A DNA stretch of 64,000 bases from Arthrobacter sp. SLBN-100 (GCF_006715305.1 NZ_VFMY01000001.1:3906001-3970000); one strand, 5' to 3'; positions 18,033 to 25,951 are shown, counted from the stretch's first letter. Numbers and translations are program-made. The notes: generated by a model not told the origin, from the sequence alone.

Positions 18033-18926
18033 TCAGGCGCCGAACGGCAGCCGCGGGTCGATATCCTGGCCATCCCAGCTCTGGCGGACCCAGCCGTGGT
18101 GCGGGTCGTCACTGATCAGCCATTCCCGCACCGGCCCCGGGCCTGCCATCACGTTCAGGTAGTACAGGTCGTAGCCCGGCGCCGCCATAGCCGGGCCGTG
18201 CCAGCCGTAGGGGACCAGCACAACATCGCCAGTGCGAACTTCCGCCGAGACATCGATGGGACGCTCGTCGGAGGCGTAGACCCGCTGGTAGCCGATGGCG
18301 TCAGCGTCGGCGGGTGCGGCGGAACCGGCTGCCACTTGGGTTTCGAAGTAGTAGATCTCCTCGAGGTGGGTCTCGCCGTCTTTCTCCTCGTCGTGCTTGT
18401 GCGGGGGGTATGAGGACCAGTTGCCAGCGGGGGTGAGGACTTCGCAGACGATGAACCGGTCGGCTTCCAGCGCGGCGGGAGTGCCGAAGTTGTGGACCTG
18501 GCGGGAGCAGTTGCCGGCCCCGCGCAGCTCCACGGGCGTTTCGGCCGCGGTCACCAGGCGGGTGGGATACCAGGCATTGGCGGGCGCCGCTGCAACGGCA
18601 ACCCGCCCGCCGTCCGCAGAGCTGATGGTCACGCCCCGCCCGGTTCCGGAGTACAGGACGTCGCTGGGGCCCTGGAACACCGAGGCGCGGCCCTTCAGGG
18701 GGTACCCGGTCCCATCCACCGTCACGGTGAAGGATCCGTTGAGGGGCACCACGATACGTTCCTCACCGGCGGCGGGAAGTTCGACGGCGGCCCCCGCGGC
18801 GAGTGTGGCGACCTTCAGTCCGGTGTGTGCCCACCCCTCCACGGTGAGGGAGGAATCGGAGGTTCCGATCGAGACGTCCCATTTACCGTCAGTGGCGGTG
18901 CCCAGCGGATAGACCCAGTTGGCCAT
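18033..18926 (-). CDS. iolB: 5-deoxy-glucuronate isomerase
   Basis: Bicupin enzyme turning 5-deoxy-D-glucuronate into 5-dehydro-2-deoxy-D-gluconate, the substrate of IolC. 297 residues. Metal ligands are visible in SSYPPHKHDEE and THLEEIYYFE, with the last His in VPYGWHGPAMAAPGYDLYYLN. The start is ATG 18926, behind AAGGAGC. It is separated from the other iol enzymes and placed between the two regulators on the opposite strand. Confidence 0.95.
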   Translation of the reverse strand: MANWVYPLGTATDGKWDVSIGTSDSSLTVEGWAHTGLKVATLAAGAAVELPAAGEERIVVPLNGSFTVTVDGTGYPLKGRASVFQGPSDVLYSGTGRGVTISSADGGRVAVAAAPANAWYPTRLVTAAETPVELRGAGNCSRQVHNFGTPAALEADRFIVCEVLTPAGNWSSYPPHKHDEEKDGETHLEEIYYFETQVAAGSAAPADADAIGYQRVYASDERPIDVSAEVRTGDVVLVPYGWHGPAMAAPGYDLYYLNVMAGPGPVREWLISDDPHHGWVRQSWDGQDIDPRLPFGA

Positions 18927-18945
18927 AAGGTTTTGCTCCTTGCGG

Positions 18946-19686
18946 TTAGCGCTGTACGAGTGTCATTTCAAAGCTGTAGGAATCGGCGCGATACACGTGC
19001 TGTCCCGTTTCCACCCGCCGGCCGGTGTCGTCCACGGCGGTGCGTTCCATGGTGACCAGTGCAGATCCGGGTGCGGCGTCCAGCATGGAGGCCTGGTAGT
19101 CGTTGGCGGTCATGGCGCCGATGCGCTGAGTGGCCAGGCGGAAGTTCACGCCCCCGCGGCGGAGGATCGAATATAGGCCTTCGGCGGCCAGCATGGCTTC
19201 ATCCATGGCCGCGATGTCATCACGTACCCAGTTCTCCATCAGTGCCAACGGCTTGCCGCCCACCTTCCGCAGCCGGGTGAAGTGGTAAACCTTGGATCCG
19301 GCCGGCAGTTGGAGTGTTGCCAGGGTTGCCTCGTCCGCCTCTACGTGGGCGAAGCTCAAAACGTCCGTGGTGGGCTTTTTACCGTTATTCGTGAGGTCGT
19401 CATAGAGGCTGGAAAGCTCCAATGGGCGGCGCACTTGGCTGGAGACCACCTGCGTGCCCACCCCACGTTTGCGAACCAGCAGTCCCGACCGGACCAGCTC
19501 GTCCATGGCCTTGCGCATGGTGGGGCGGGAAAGGTTCAGTTGGGCGGCGAGGTCGATTTCATTCTCCAGCCGGCTGCCCGGTTCCAGTACCCCGCTGTAG
19601 ATCGCGGCTTCGATACCCTGCACCACCTGGTGGTAGAGGGGCACTGGAGAGGAGCGGTCGATGATGAGACCGAGGTTGTTCGCCAC
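18946..19686 (-). CDS. GntR-family (HutC-type, UTRA domain) regulator, likely of iol genes
   Basis: A 246-residue regulator. The N-terminal wHTH is YHQVVQGIEAAIYSGVLEPG with LSRPTMRKAMDELVRSGLLV. The C-terminal UTRA ligand domain includes VYHFTRLRKVGGKPLALMENWV and the end of a beta-sheet RADSYSFEMTLVQR. It heads the minus-strand gntR-iolB-lacI unit, with only 19 bp to iolB. The TTGATAGGACATAC element in its promoter recurs at the iol operon promoter, so it probably represses both. The ligand is probably an inositol catabolite. Confidence 0.9.
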   Translation of the reverse strand: MANNLGLIIDRSSPVPLYHQVVQGIEAAIYSGVLEPGSRLENEIDLAAQLNLSRPTMRKAMDELVRSGLLVRKRGVGTQVVSSQVRRPLELSSLYDDLTNNGKKPTTDVLSFAHVEADEATLATLQLPAGSKVYHFTRLRKVGGKPLALMENWVRDDIAAMDEAMLAAEGLYSILRRGGVNFRLATQRIGAMTANDYQASMLDAAPGSALVTMERTAVDDTGRRVETGQHVYRADSYSFEMTLVQR

Positions 19687-19756
19687 GTTTCATTCCTGTT
19701 CTAGGCTGCAGCTCCGGGCCCGATCCGCTAAGGCACAACCGGCCGCTTTGCCACTA

Positions 19757-19779
19757 TATGTTCTCTTGATAGGACATAC
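19757..19779. promoter_or_regulatory. candidate GntR operator in front of gntR
   Basis: An inverted repeat TATGTTCT (19757-19764) - 6 bases - AGGACATA (19771-19778), with one mismatch between arms. It contains TTGATAGGACATAC (19766-19779), nearly identical to 6784-6797 at the iol operon. On the minus strand it lies just upstream of a TATAGT -10-like box. Confidence 0.6.
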
Positions 19780-19859
19780 TTTCCTCTTCGATCGTAGCAG
19801 GCGGTTCCGCGGCGGTGAAGTCCCGCACGACTGCCCGCCTAACAAGCCGCTTCCGATCC

Positions 19860-19922
19860 CAACGCGGGGTCAGATGCGGCCCTCTCCGGGACTCCGGATG
19901 GGCCGCATCTGACCCCGCGTTG
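19860..19922. repeat. palindromic repeat, family A
   Basis: Perfect 23-base arms (19860-19882 and 19900-19922) around a 17-base loop. The outer 13 bases, CAACGCGGGGTCA, equal those of the palindrome at 5169-5233, while the inner part is different. It lies in the region between the divergent gntR and LOG-like genes, so it is not placed as a normal terminator. Confidence 0.85.
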
Positions 19923-19968
19923 TTTGGTTCCCCTACGCTGGGTGGATGAGCACCATAAAGGGGTGGCG

Positions 19969-21102
19969 GTGAATCCCTCCGGAAAACTCGGGCCCAGCCC
20001 CCGCATCCTCGATGTGGAGGACCTGGCCAGCTTCGACCGGCTGGTCAGCTCTGGAGCCGAGGACATGGATGGCTGGCACGCCCAGTCCCTTGACCTCCGC
20101 GGGCGGTCTGCCGCGCTGAGCCAAATCCGGGTCGAGGGCGCCATCTTCCTGGGCTGCACCTTTGACGAGGGAATGGAGGACGGGCTCCGCCGCCGGGGCG
20201 CCCTGATCTTCCCACGCGTCGAGGGCGTGCCCTTCAACCCCTACCGGGCCGGGCTTTACTCGCCGCAGGAGCTGTACGAGGGACTCGCGGATTCGCCGTA
20301 CGAAGAACTGCCGGACGCGAGGATCTACCAGTGGAGCATCCAGCCCGGGCTGCGGCACCGGCTGGATGCCACCCTGGCCTCGGCCCTCCACGACCATGCC
20401 ATTGGCGATGCGCTGGACGAGCTTCACCGGTCGGACGGCTGGTCGGGCCGGAAAATGGTGGGCGTGATGGGCGGGCACGCCGCCCAGCGGGGGAGTGCCG
20501 ACTACGCCCAGGCGGCACTGCTGGGCAGGCTGCTGGCGCGGGACGGCCACATGGTGGGGACGGGAGGCGGGCCCGGCGCCATGGAGGCTGCCAACCTTGG
20601 CGCCTACCTCAGCCAAGCCGACGACGGCGCGCTGCAGGCCGCGCTTCAGACGCTCGCCTCCGTCCCGGGCTTTCGTCCCTCGGTGTCCGCGTGGGCTCGC
20701 GCGGCGGCTGCCGTCGTCGAACGCTATCCCGGAGGAACAACGTCCCTGGGGATCCCCACCTGGTTCTACGGTCACGAGCCGCCCAACTACTTCGCCACGC
20801 ACATCGCCAAGTACTTCGCCAACGCCATCCGCGAAGCCATCCTGCTGGAGCTCTGCCACGGCGGCATTGTGTTCCTGCCCGGAGCGGCTGGAACGGTCCA
20901 GGAGATCTTCCAGGATGCGTGTGAGAACTACTACGCTCCGGAGCTGAAGGTTACCCCAATGGTGCTGGTGGGCAAGCATCACTGGGAGCATCAGTACCCG
21001 GCGTGGCCCATGCTCCGCAGCCTGGCAGCGGGACGGTCCATGGAAGAGCGGATCTTCCTCGTTGACTCGGTGGAGGACGCCGTGGCAGTTCTGCGCGGCT
21101 GA
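19969..21102 (+). CDS. LOG-family/Rossmann-fold nucleotide-binding protein
   Basis: A protein of about 377 residues related to the LOG (lysine decarboxylase-like) family, some of whose members hydrolyse cytokinin riboside or nucleoside monophosphates. The motif GTGGGPGAMEAANLGAYL is clear. The usual PGGxGTxxE motif is changed to FLPGAAGTVQEIF, with Gly to Ala, so the substrate site may differ. It is longer than typical LOG proteins (~190 residues) because of an extra N-terminal ~150 residues. I chose GTG 19969, behind AAAGGGG; TTG 19924 and GTG 19963 are alternatives. Confidence 0.75.
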   Translation: MNPSGKLGPSPRILDVEDLASFDRLVSSGAEDMDGWHAQSLDLRGRSAALSQIRVEGAIFLGCTFDEGMEDGLRRRGALIFPRVEGVPFNPYRAGLYSPQELYEGLADSPYEELPDARIYQWSIQPGLRHRLDATLASALHDHAIGDALDELHRSDGWSGRKMVGVMGGHAAQRGSADYAQAALLGRLLARDGHMVGTGGGPGAMEAANLGAYLSQADDGALQAALQTLASVPGFRPSVSAWARAAAAVVERYPGGTTSLGIPTWFYGHEPPNYFATHIAKYFANAIREAILLELCHGGIVFLPGAAGTVQEIFQDACENYYAPELKVTPMVLVGKHHWEHQYPAWPMLRSLAAGRSMEERIFLVDSVEDAVAVLRG

Positions 21103-21106
21103 CCGC

Positions 21107-21133
21107 CCGGACCGATTCCTGCAGCCGGTCCGG
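21107..21133. terminator. hairpin between convergent genes
   Basis: Eight-base perfect arms (CCGGACCG and CGGTCCGG) with an 11-base loop between the LOG-like gene and the metalloprotease gene. There is no T-run. It is a modest candidate for a bidirectional terminator. Confidence 0.45.
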
Positions 21134-21139
21134 AACTGG

Positions 21140-22081
21140 TTACAGATCCTTCCGGCACTGCGCTTTGCTCAGCTCGTACAGGCCGTTGAGATCGCCGGCT
21201 GACAGGCCCTCCGGAGTGCCAATCTCCGGGTACATCAGCTGGGTGGGATCAGCCACGTGGTCCAGCCCCATCACGTGGCTGAGCTCGTGCAGGATCACGG
21301 CTGTGGCGTAGAGATGGCCGTCCGGATCCAGGAGGTCGTCAGCGATCTGCGCCGCGTCCAGGTCGAGGCCGCCGGTTACGAACGTCTTGGGGCCGTCGTC
21401 GTAGCCGTAATGGGTGCTGCCGCCCGTGCCGATCACTTTCCCCTTCAGCTGCGGGGCAACCTCCGGGGTGGTCCACGCGATGAGCAGCGGCGCCCAGCGC
21501 TCGCCGTACTCGTCAGGCTGGTACGGGGGCCGCTGCGGTGAAGGCTGCTCACTCGTGGTGCCGTCGTAGACAAAGGTGATGCCGGTGGCGGCGGAAATAG
21601 TGATGATCGCGTCCGAAACCAGTTGCTGCGCGCCGGCCGGGGCCAGGTCATCGTTGACCACATAGTGCAGCGGCCGGCAGGGGGAGTAGCCCACGGGACT
21701 GCCGTCGCCGTTGACCGCAAGGAACTTGTACGAGTCGCTTCCCACAGCCGGCGGCACGGGCTCACCCAAGGGCACTTCCGCTTCTTCAAGTCCCGCCGGT
21801 GGGGCTCCGGTCCGTGCCTCGGCCGGTGCATTCGAACCAGCTTCGCCGGTGGGCTGTGCCGGCCCCTCCTGCTGGCCGCCAGGGCCGAGCCGGATATCAA
21901 GGAGATCCTTGAACCGCGGGTTGTCCAGCACCATTGCGGCGCCGAACAGTGCTGCGGAGAACAGGGCACCCGTGAACACGAACCGAAGGGCGCCGGTGCT
22001 TCCAACGCGCGCCCGTCTTCCGGGATGGCGCGGCGGCTGGCCCTCCACTACTGCACCCCCAATGCGTCCCCTTTGATCCAC
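21140..22081 (-). CDS. matrixin-like zinc metalloprotease, membrane-anchored or secreted
   Basis: A 313-residue protein with one N-terminal hydrophobic segment (ALRFVFTGALFSAALFGAAMV) after a basic start, a low-complexity linker, then a protease domain. The zinc site HELSHVMGLDH matches HExxHxxGxxH of metzincins, and the downstream Met (TQLMYPEIG) is the Met-turn. Catalytic Glu is present, so activity is expected. The domain faces outside the cell. The start is GTG 22081, though an internal GTG 11 codons later is possible. The target protein is unknown. Confidence 0.85.
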   Translation of the reverse strand: MDQRGRIGGAVVEGQPPRHPGRRARVGSTGALRFVFTGALFSAALFGAAMVLDNPRFKDLLDIRLGPGGQQEGPAQPTGEAGSNAPAEARTGAPPAGLEEAEVPLGEPVPPAVGSDSYKFLAVNGDGSPVGYSPCRPLHYVVNDDLAPAGAQQLVSDAIITISAATGITFVYDGTTSEQPSPQRPPYQPDEYGERWAPLLIAWTTPEVAPQLKGKVIGTGGSTHYGYDDGPKTFVTGGLDLDAAQIADDLLDPDGHLYATAVILHELSHVMGLDHVADPTQLMYPEIGTPEGLSAGDLNGLYELSKAQCRKDL

Positions 22082-22149
22082 TGCTGTCAGTGAGTCCTAC
22101 TGCTAATGGAGCCTACTGCCAAAGATCGGTTGCCAAACAACAAAATGCG

Positions 22150-23283
22150 CTAACCAACAACGGTGCCGAAGACCAGCCCCAGCAGGTAGGTGACGGCAGC
22201 GGCGCCAAGTCCGATCGCGAGTTGGCGCAGGCCGCGGGTCAGGGGTGATGTTCCGGAGAGCAGACCGACGATGCCGCCGGTGACCAGCAGGGCAAGGCCC
22301 ACGAGCACGCCGGCCACCACGAGCGCAGGTACTCCGGTCAGCCCGAAGATGAACGGCAGGATGGGCACGATGGCGCCGGAGGCAAAGAAGCAGAAGCTGG
22401 ACAGTGCCGCTCCCCAGGCGGTCCCTACGGCTTGGTGCTCGTCCTCGGCGTCCGGCAGCTCCGGCTGGAGGGAGAGGCTGGGGTCGCAGTCGCAGGACAG
22501 GAGGCCCGTGCGTTCGGACACCCGGTGCTGGGCCGCTTCCTGCGACATTCCCCGGGCCAGGTATACGAGCAGGAGTTCGTTGTGCTCGAGGTCAAGCTTT
22601 GGCGCCGCCGCCAGGGTGATCTGCGTGGGGCGGGTGGCTGCGAGGAGCTCCCGCTGGGAGCGGACGGAGATGAATTCGCCGGCACCCATCGACATCGCTC
22701 CCGCCAGAAGCCCGGCGATGCCGCTGAGCAGCACCACGCTGCTGGCCACGCCGGACGCCGCCATGCCCATCACCAGGGAGAGGTTGCTGACCAGGCCGTC
22801 GTTCGCGCCGAAGACGGCGGCGCGGAATGTGCCTGCCAGGCGGTTCCGCCCCCGGGTGGCAAGCCCGCGGACCACTTCCTCGTGGATCTGCTCGTCGGCA
22901 GCCATCGCCTCGGTGGCGTTGGGGTCCTTGGCGTAAGGGGAGCGGCCTTCGGCGCGCTGGGCCAGGGCAAGGACGAAGACCGAACCGAAGTGCCTGGCCA
23001 GGAAACCCAGCAGCTGGCTGCGGAGGGAGGCCGGACGCGGTTTCCCTGCATGCCCCGCCAGAAGGCGGAGCCAGTGTTCCTCGTGCCGGCCCTCTGCTTC
23101 CGCAAGTGCAAGCAGGATGTCCCGCTCTTCGCCCTGCCGGTTCTGCGCCAGATCCCGATAGACGGCGGCCTCTGCACGTTCGTCGGCCAGGTACTGGCGC
23201 CAGCGGCGGATGTCCGAGGGCGTGGGCTGGGACCCTTCCCTGGCTGGGGCTTGTTGATGGTTGGGATGGGCGTGCTGCGACAC
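22150..23283 (-). CDS. ferritin-like domain fused to VIT1/CCC1 iron-manganese transporter
   Basis: A 377-residue fusion. The N-terminal ~150 residues resemble a rubrerythrin/ferritin-like four-helix bundle (RWRQYLADERAEAAVYRDLAQ with LALAEAEGRHEEHWLRLL, Glu/His metal ligands). The rest is the five-helix VIT1/CCC1 membrane domain (GTFRAAVFGANDGLVSNLSLVMG, LAGAMSMGAGEFISVRSQRE). Related fusions such as MbfA export iron. The start is GTG 23283, behind AGGAG. An open frame reaching 23526 has no good start. Confidence 0.88.
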   Translation of the reverse strand: MSQHAHPNHQQAPAREGSQPTPSDIRRWRQYLADERAEAAVYRDLAQNRQGEERDILLALAEAEGRHEEHWLRLLAGHAGKPRPASLRSQLLGFLARHFGSVFVLALAQRAEGRSPYAKDPNATEAMAADEQIHEEVVRGLATRGRNRLAGTFRAAVFGANDGLVSNLSLVMGMAASGVASSVVLLSGIAGLLAGAMSMGAGEFISVRSQRELLAATRPTQITLAAAPKLDLEHNELLLVYLARGMSQEAAQHRVSERTGLLSCDCDPSLSLQPELPDAEDEHQAVGTAWGAALSSFCFFASGAIVPILPFIFGLTGVPALVVAGVLVGLALLVTGGIVGLLSGTSPLTRGLRQLAIGLGAAAVTYLLGLVFGTVVG

Positions 23284-23391
23284 GAAAACTCCTGGGCTGG
23301 ACGGGGCATGAATGTGGCCCCATTGCCCAGCCAGCTTACCGCGGAATTCGGCGGTTTTTCGGCTGGCTGCCCTTACTCCGGAGTTTCGGCA

Positions 23392-23420
23392 GCCCTCAAA
23401 ATCCAGCTGATTTTGAGGGC
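23392..23420. repeat. perfect 11-bp hairpin in a divergent promoter region
   Basis: Arms 23392-23402 and 23410-23420 (GCCCTCAAAAT and its complement) with a 7-base loop. It lies between the start of the VIT1 gene and the promoter of the small acidic protein gene. It is not downstream of any gene, so an operator or attenuator role is more likely than termination. Confidence 0.6.
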
Positions 23421-23442
23421 TCGGGCGGCTGGTCGCCCACCC

Positions 23443-23471
23443 TTGACCGTGGCACCCTCCGGTGCTGTGAT
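23443..23471 (+). promoter_or_regulatory. promoter of small acidic protein gene
   Basis: TTGACC (23443-23448), a 17-base spacer and TGTGAT (23466-23471) form a plausible housekeeping sigma promoter. The resulting 5' leader contains a second hairpin (23478-23499, arms GTGGGCGC/GCGCCCAC). Confidence 0.5.
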
Positions 23472-23540
23472 GAAAGTGTGGGCGCCGGCCAGCGCCCACA
23501 GGAACGAGCACGTCAGTGGCGAACAAACGGAGGTTGCACC

Positions 23541-23765
23541 ATGAACACCACCGGACAGCACCCGGACATGCCCCACCTTGAATCCGTAGAAGCCGATCCT
23601 GCTTACGACTACGCCGAAGATGTACCTGTCAGCGATGAGGACTGGGACACCGAGGATGAATTCCTGGACGCGGAAGAACCTGTGGTCCAGGCGCCTCCTG
23701 TAGTGATAGACGCCGAGGACCGGGTGGTCCCGCTGGACCCGGACGAGGTCCGCGAGCCTGAATAA
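23541..23765 (+). CDS. small acidic protein, unknown function
   Basis: A 74-residue protein, very rich in Asp and Glu (for example SDEDWDTEDEFLDAEEP) and with no hydrophobic segment. The start is ATG 23541, with a strong GGAGG six bases upstream. It has its own promoter and is followed by a clear hairpin, so it is a real monocistronic gene. No family recognised; the strongly negative charge suggests a protein- or cation-binding role, but this is a guess. Confidence 0.75.
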   Translation: MNTTGQHPDMPHLESVEADPAYDYAEDVPVSDEDWDTEDEFLDAEEPVVQAPPVVIDAEDRVVPLDPDEVREPE

Positions 23766-23817
23766 ATAGGCACTGGATACAACCGCACTAAAGAGAACGA
23801 CACCGAATAGAACGGAC

Positions 23818-23865
23818 GACGGCGGCACCTTCCTTCGCTGGGAAGCGAAAGGAGGTGCCGCCGTC
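23818..23865. terminator. terminator hairpin, family B (GACGGCGGCACC arms)
   Basis: Arms of 21 bases (23818-23838 and 23845-23865) with two mismatches. The outer part, GACGACGGCGGCACC, matches the hairpin at 49156-49186. It lies between the acidic protein gene and the decayed symporter on the opposite strand and would serve both. Confidence 0.75.
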
Positions 23866-23876
23866 GCGCGTGTCCT

Positions 23877-24086
23877 TGAAGCTGCAGCCAGGGGGGACTG
23901 CTTCCCTGGAAGCCTCCCGGGTCTCCTGCCCGGAAGACACGGCGCTGCCAGTTCCGCACCACCTCGGGCTCGGTGGGCTTCGTCAGCAGGGAAACCGCTA
24001 CATAAACCACGGCCGAGGTGAGCAGGCCGTACAGTCAAGGGGAAACTGGTGCCCGGAGCCACGCCCGCCATCAGACGCGTCACAGA
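23877..24086 (-). pseudogene. remnant of a sodium:solute symporter, C-terminal end
   Basis: Read on the minus strand this region encodes LYGLLTSAVVYVAVSLLT, then KPTEPEVVRNWQRRVF. That is the typical last membrane helix and tail of sodium:solute symporter family proteins. Upstream in that frame is a stop (24035-24037). The preceding piece, APGTSFPLTV, continues in another frame, as a two-base deletion would produce. No upstream part of the gene is left, because the XRE-cupin gene begins at 24151 on the other strand. It explains the otherwise empty 385 bp between 23766 and 24150. Confidence 0.65.
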
Positions 24087-24150
24087 AGCGGCTCGCTATT
24101 AGTATTGCTCCAGAGTGGGGGCCGGGCTGCCGGCCATGAAAGGTACGCAG

Positions 24151-24726
24151 ATGAAGGCACTGCCAGTTGAGCCGAGCAACGTGCCCGTTGCCATCGGGTC
24201 CAGGATCCGGGCCGCACGGCAGTCCCAGCGGCTCACCATCGAGCAGGTTGCTGACGCCACCGGGCTTACCAAGGGGTTCCTCAGCCGGGTGGAACGGGAC
24301 CTGACGTCGCCGTCGGTCGCGTCGCTGGTGACACTCTGCCAGGTCCTGTCGATTTCCATTGGAGACCTGTTTGCCGCGCCGGAGACCCACCTCACCAAGC
24401 GCAACGAAGGGCCGCGGATCTCGCTCGGAGGCCAGGGGATCGTCGAGCGGCTGCTGACGGCCCGTTCGGAGCGGCGTATCCAGATCATCCAGGCCTGCAT
24501 CGAGCCGCACGGCCGGGGCGAGTCCGAGCTCTACGCGGTGGACTGCGACGTTGACGTGCTCCATGTGATCAAGGGCAATATCCGGCTGATCCTCACCAAC
24601 GAGCAGTACGACCTCAGCGCCGGGGATACCGTCACTTTCCCCGGCCGCGAGCCGCACACCTGGGTCAACCCGACTGACAAGCCCGTCGAGGTCCTCTGGG
24701 TCCTGGTTCCCGCCGCGAGCCGCTGA
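24151..24726 (+). CDS. XRE-family HTH regulator with C-terminal cupin domain
   Basis: A 191-residue regulator: helix-turn-helix at about residues 12-66 (IRAARQSQRLTIEQVADATG, KGFLSRVERDLTSPSVASL) and a cupin domain at about 110-185 (HVIKGNIRLIL, DTVTFPGREPHTWVNPTDKP). Proteins of this layout often control polyamine, amino-acid or sulfonate metabolism and sense the small molecule through the cupin. ATG 24151 with AAAGG seven bases upstream is preferred over GTG 24115 and ATG 24136. The agmatinase operon 1.3 kb downstream is a plausible target. Confidence 0.88.
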   Translation: MKALPVEPSNVPVAIGSRIRAARQSQRLTIEQVADATGLTKGFLSRVERDLTSPSVASLVTLCQVLSISIGDLFAAPETHLTKRNEGPRISLGGQGIVERLLTARSERRIQIIQACIEPHGRGESELYAVDCDVDVLHVIKGNIRLILTNEQYDLSAGDTVTFPGREPHTWVNPTDKPVEVLWVLVPAASR

Positions 24727-24850
24727 TTCTGCCGTTGTGCGTTCCTCCCCGGTTCGTGCAGTCACCCAGGTTCACCCTCCCCGAAACTGCGCGGCGCTCG
24801 CCAGTCTCCCGCATAGACCGCTCGAGGCAACCGGGCTGGAGCGTCCGCTT

Positions 24851-25684
24851 TCAGCTGGACCGGGCGGTTCTGAGCGCGAGCGCCGCTTGGATGTCGTCCA
24901 AAACTTGTTGCTGGTTGAACCAGATGTGCTCGGGCATATAGCGAAGAACGGCGTAACCCTTGACGGTTGATGAGTTGTTCCGGTCCCTATCCCTGAGCAT
25001 GTCCGCCCGTTGTGAGTGGAATGCGTAACCGTCAATCTCAACAATGAGGAAGCCGTCCAGGAGGAAGTCAACCCGCCCGATGCCAGGCAGGAACACCTGC
25101 GGTTCAAAGCCGATGCCGTTGGTCCGGAACAGGTGCTGCGCGTCTACCTCCACAATTGACTCGGCCCGCAGGTCCAGCACGCGAAGTGTCCGCAGAGCCG
25201 GCGCCGACCGGTCTCCACGGAGCTGGTCCTTCAGGAGTTCCACCGGCACCCCATGAAGCCGGATGGCCGAGGTGGCAAGGGCGGTGGACGCCGGCGGCGG
25301 CAGGCAGCCCAGTCCGTGCAGCACGACGTCCTCCACTGCCGCGAAGGGCTGGAGCTGGTCTGAGGGGAAACGTGTGGTGCGATGCCGGATGAACCCCGCG
25401 CCGTGACCGTGGTTGCAAGCCAGGTGCAGTTGGGCCGGCGGGTTCCGGATCCAAAGTCCGTAATGGGCGGCAGCGCTGGCGCACGTCAGCCTGCCGTTGT
25501 GGTGGAGGGCTGCTGCCAGCTCCTCGTTGCAGCCTGGAGCCAGGAAGATCCCGCGCCGCGGTTGCCTGGCCCCTAGCTTCAGCAGCCCGGCAATATTCCT
25601 TCTTGAATAGCCGGCATCGAGAAGTTGGCCAGTTCGGGCTGCTCCACCGGCGTGCACGAGGTACTCGAGGATGTCCATGAACAC
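24851..25684 (-). CDS. DUF559/Vsr-fold protein with N-terminal wHTH-like domain
   Basis: A 277-residue protein. The N-terminal ~75 residues (GGAARTGQLLDAGYSRRNIAGLL...) look like the winged-helix of AbiEi-type proteins. The C-terminal ~100 resemble DUF559, a PD-(D/E)XK-like fold related to Vsr (IGRVDFLLDGFLIVEIDGYAFH, then RDRDRNNSSTVKGYAVLRYMPEHIW). The D...E.D pattern could form a nuclease site. Such proteins are common as singletons in Arthrobacter and their function is unknown. GTG 25684 or ATG 25678 may be the start; neither has a convincing ribosome site. Confidence 0.7.
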   Translation of the reverse strand: MFMDILEYLVHAGGAARTGQLLDAGYSRRNIAGLLKLGARQPRRGIFLAPGCNEELAAALHHNGRLTCASAAAHYGLWIRNPPAQLHLACNHGHGAGFIRHRTTRFPSDQLQPFAAVEDVVLHGLGCLPPPASTALATSAIRLHGVPVELLKDQLRGDRSAPALRTLRVLDLRAESIVEVDAQHLFRTNGIGFEPQVFLPGIGRVDFLLDGFLIVEIDGYAFHSQRADMLRDRDRNNSSTVKGYAVLRYMPEHIWFNQQQVLDDIQAALALRTARSS

Positions 25685-25916
25685 ATTGCAGGCCGCATGG
25701 CGCGCACTCGGACAGCGGTTTTACTCCTATGTGGGTAACCCGTATCAGCCTTGCCCGTACCTTCCGGCCCGGTTGCTCTTCTCGGGCCCGCTTGTTTGAG
25801 AAGTGTGGCCGCGTTGTTCCGGGGGTGACGAGGACCAGGTTGAAACGGAGGGAGGAGTAACGGGGCGGGAGGGTACGCGTGTGCGGTGCCAAAGCCGGGA
25901 CAAGCGTCATTGGTAA

Positions 25917-25951
25917 ACATGTGGTGCACATATGAAAACAAGCTGTATGAT
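25917..25951 (+). promoter_or_regulatory. operator and promoter of the agmatinase operon
   Basis: The inverted repeat ACATGTG-GTG-CACATAT (25917-25933, one mismatch) lies upstream of a TATGAT -10 box (25946-25951) and would cover the -35 position. The rest of the 311-bp gap 25685-25995 shows nothing else that I recognise. The XRE-cupin protein is the obvious candidate to bind it. Confidence 0.45.
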
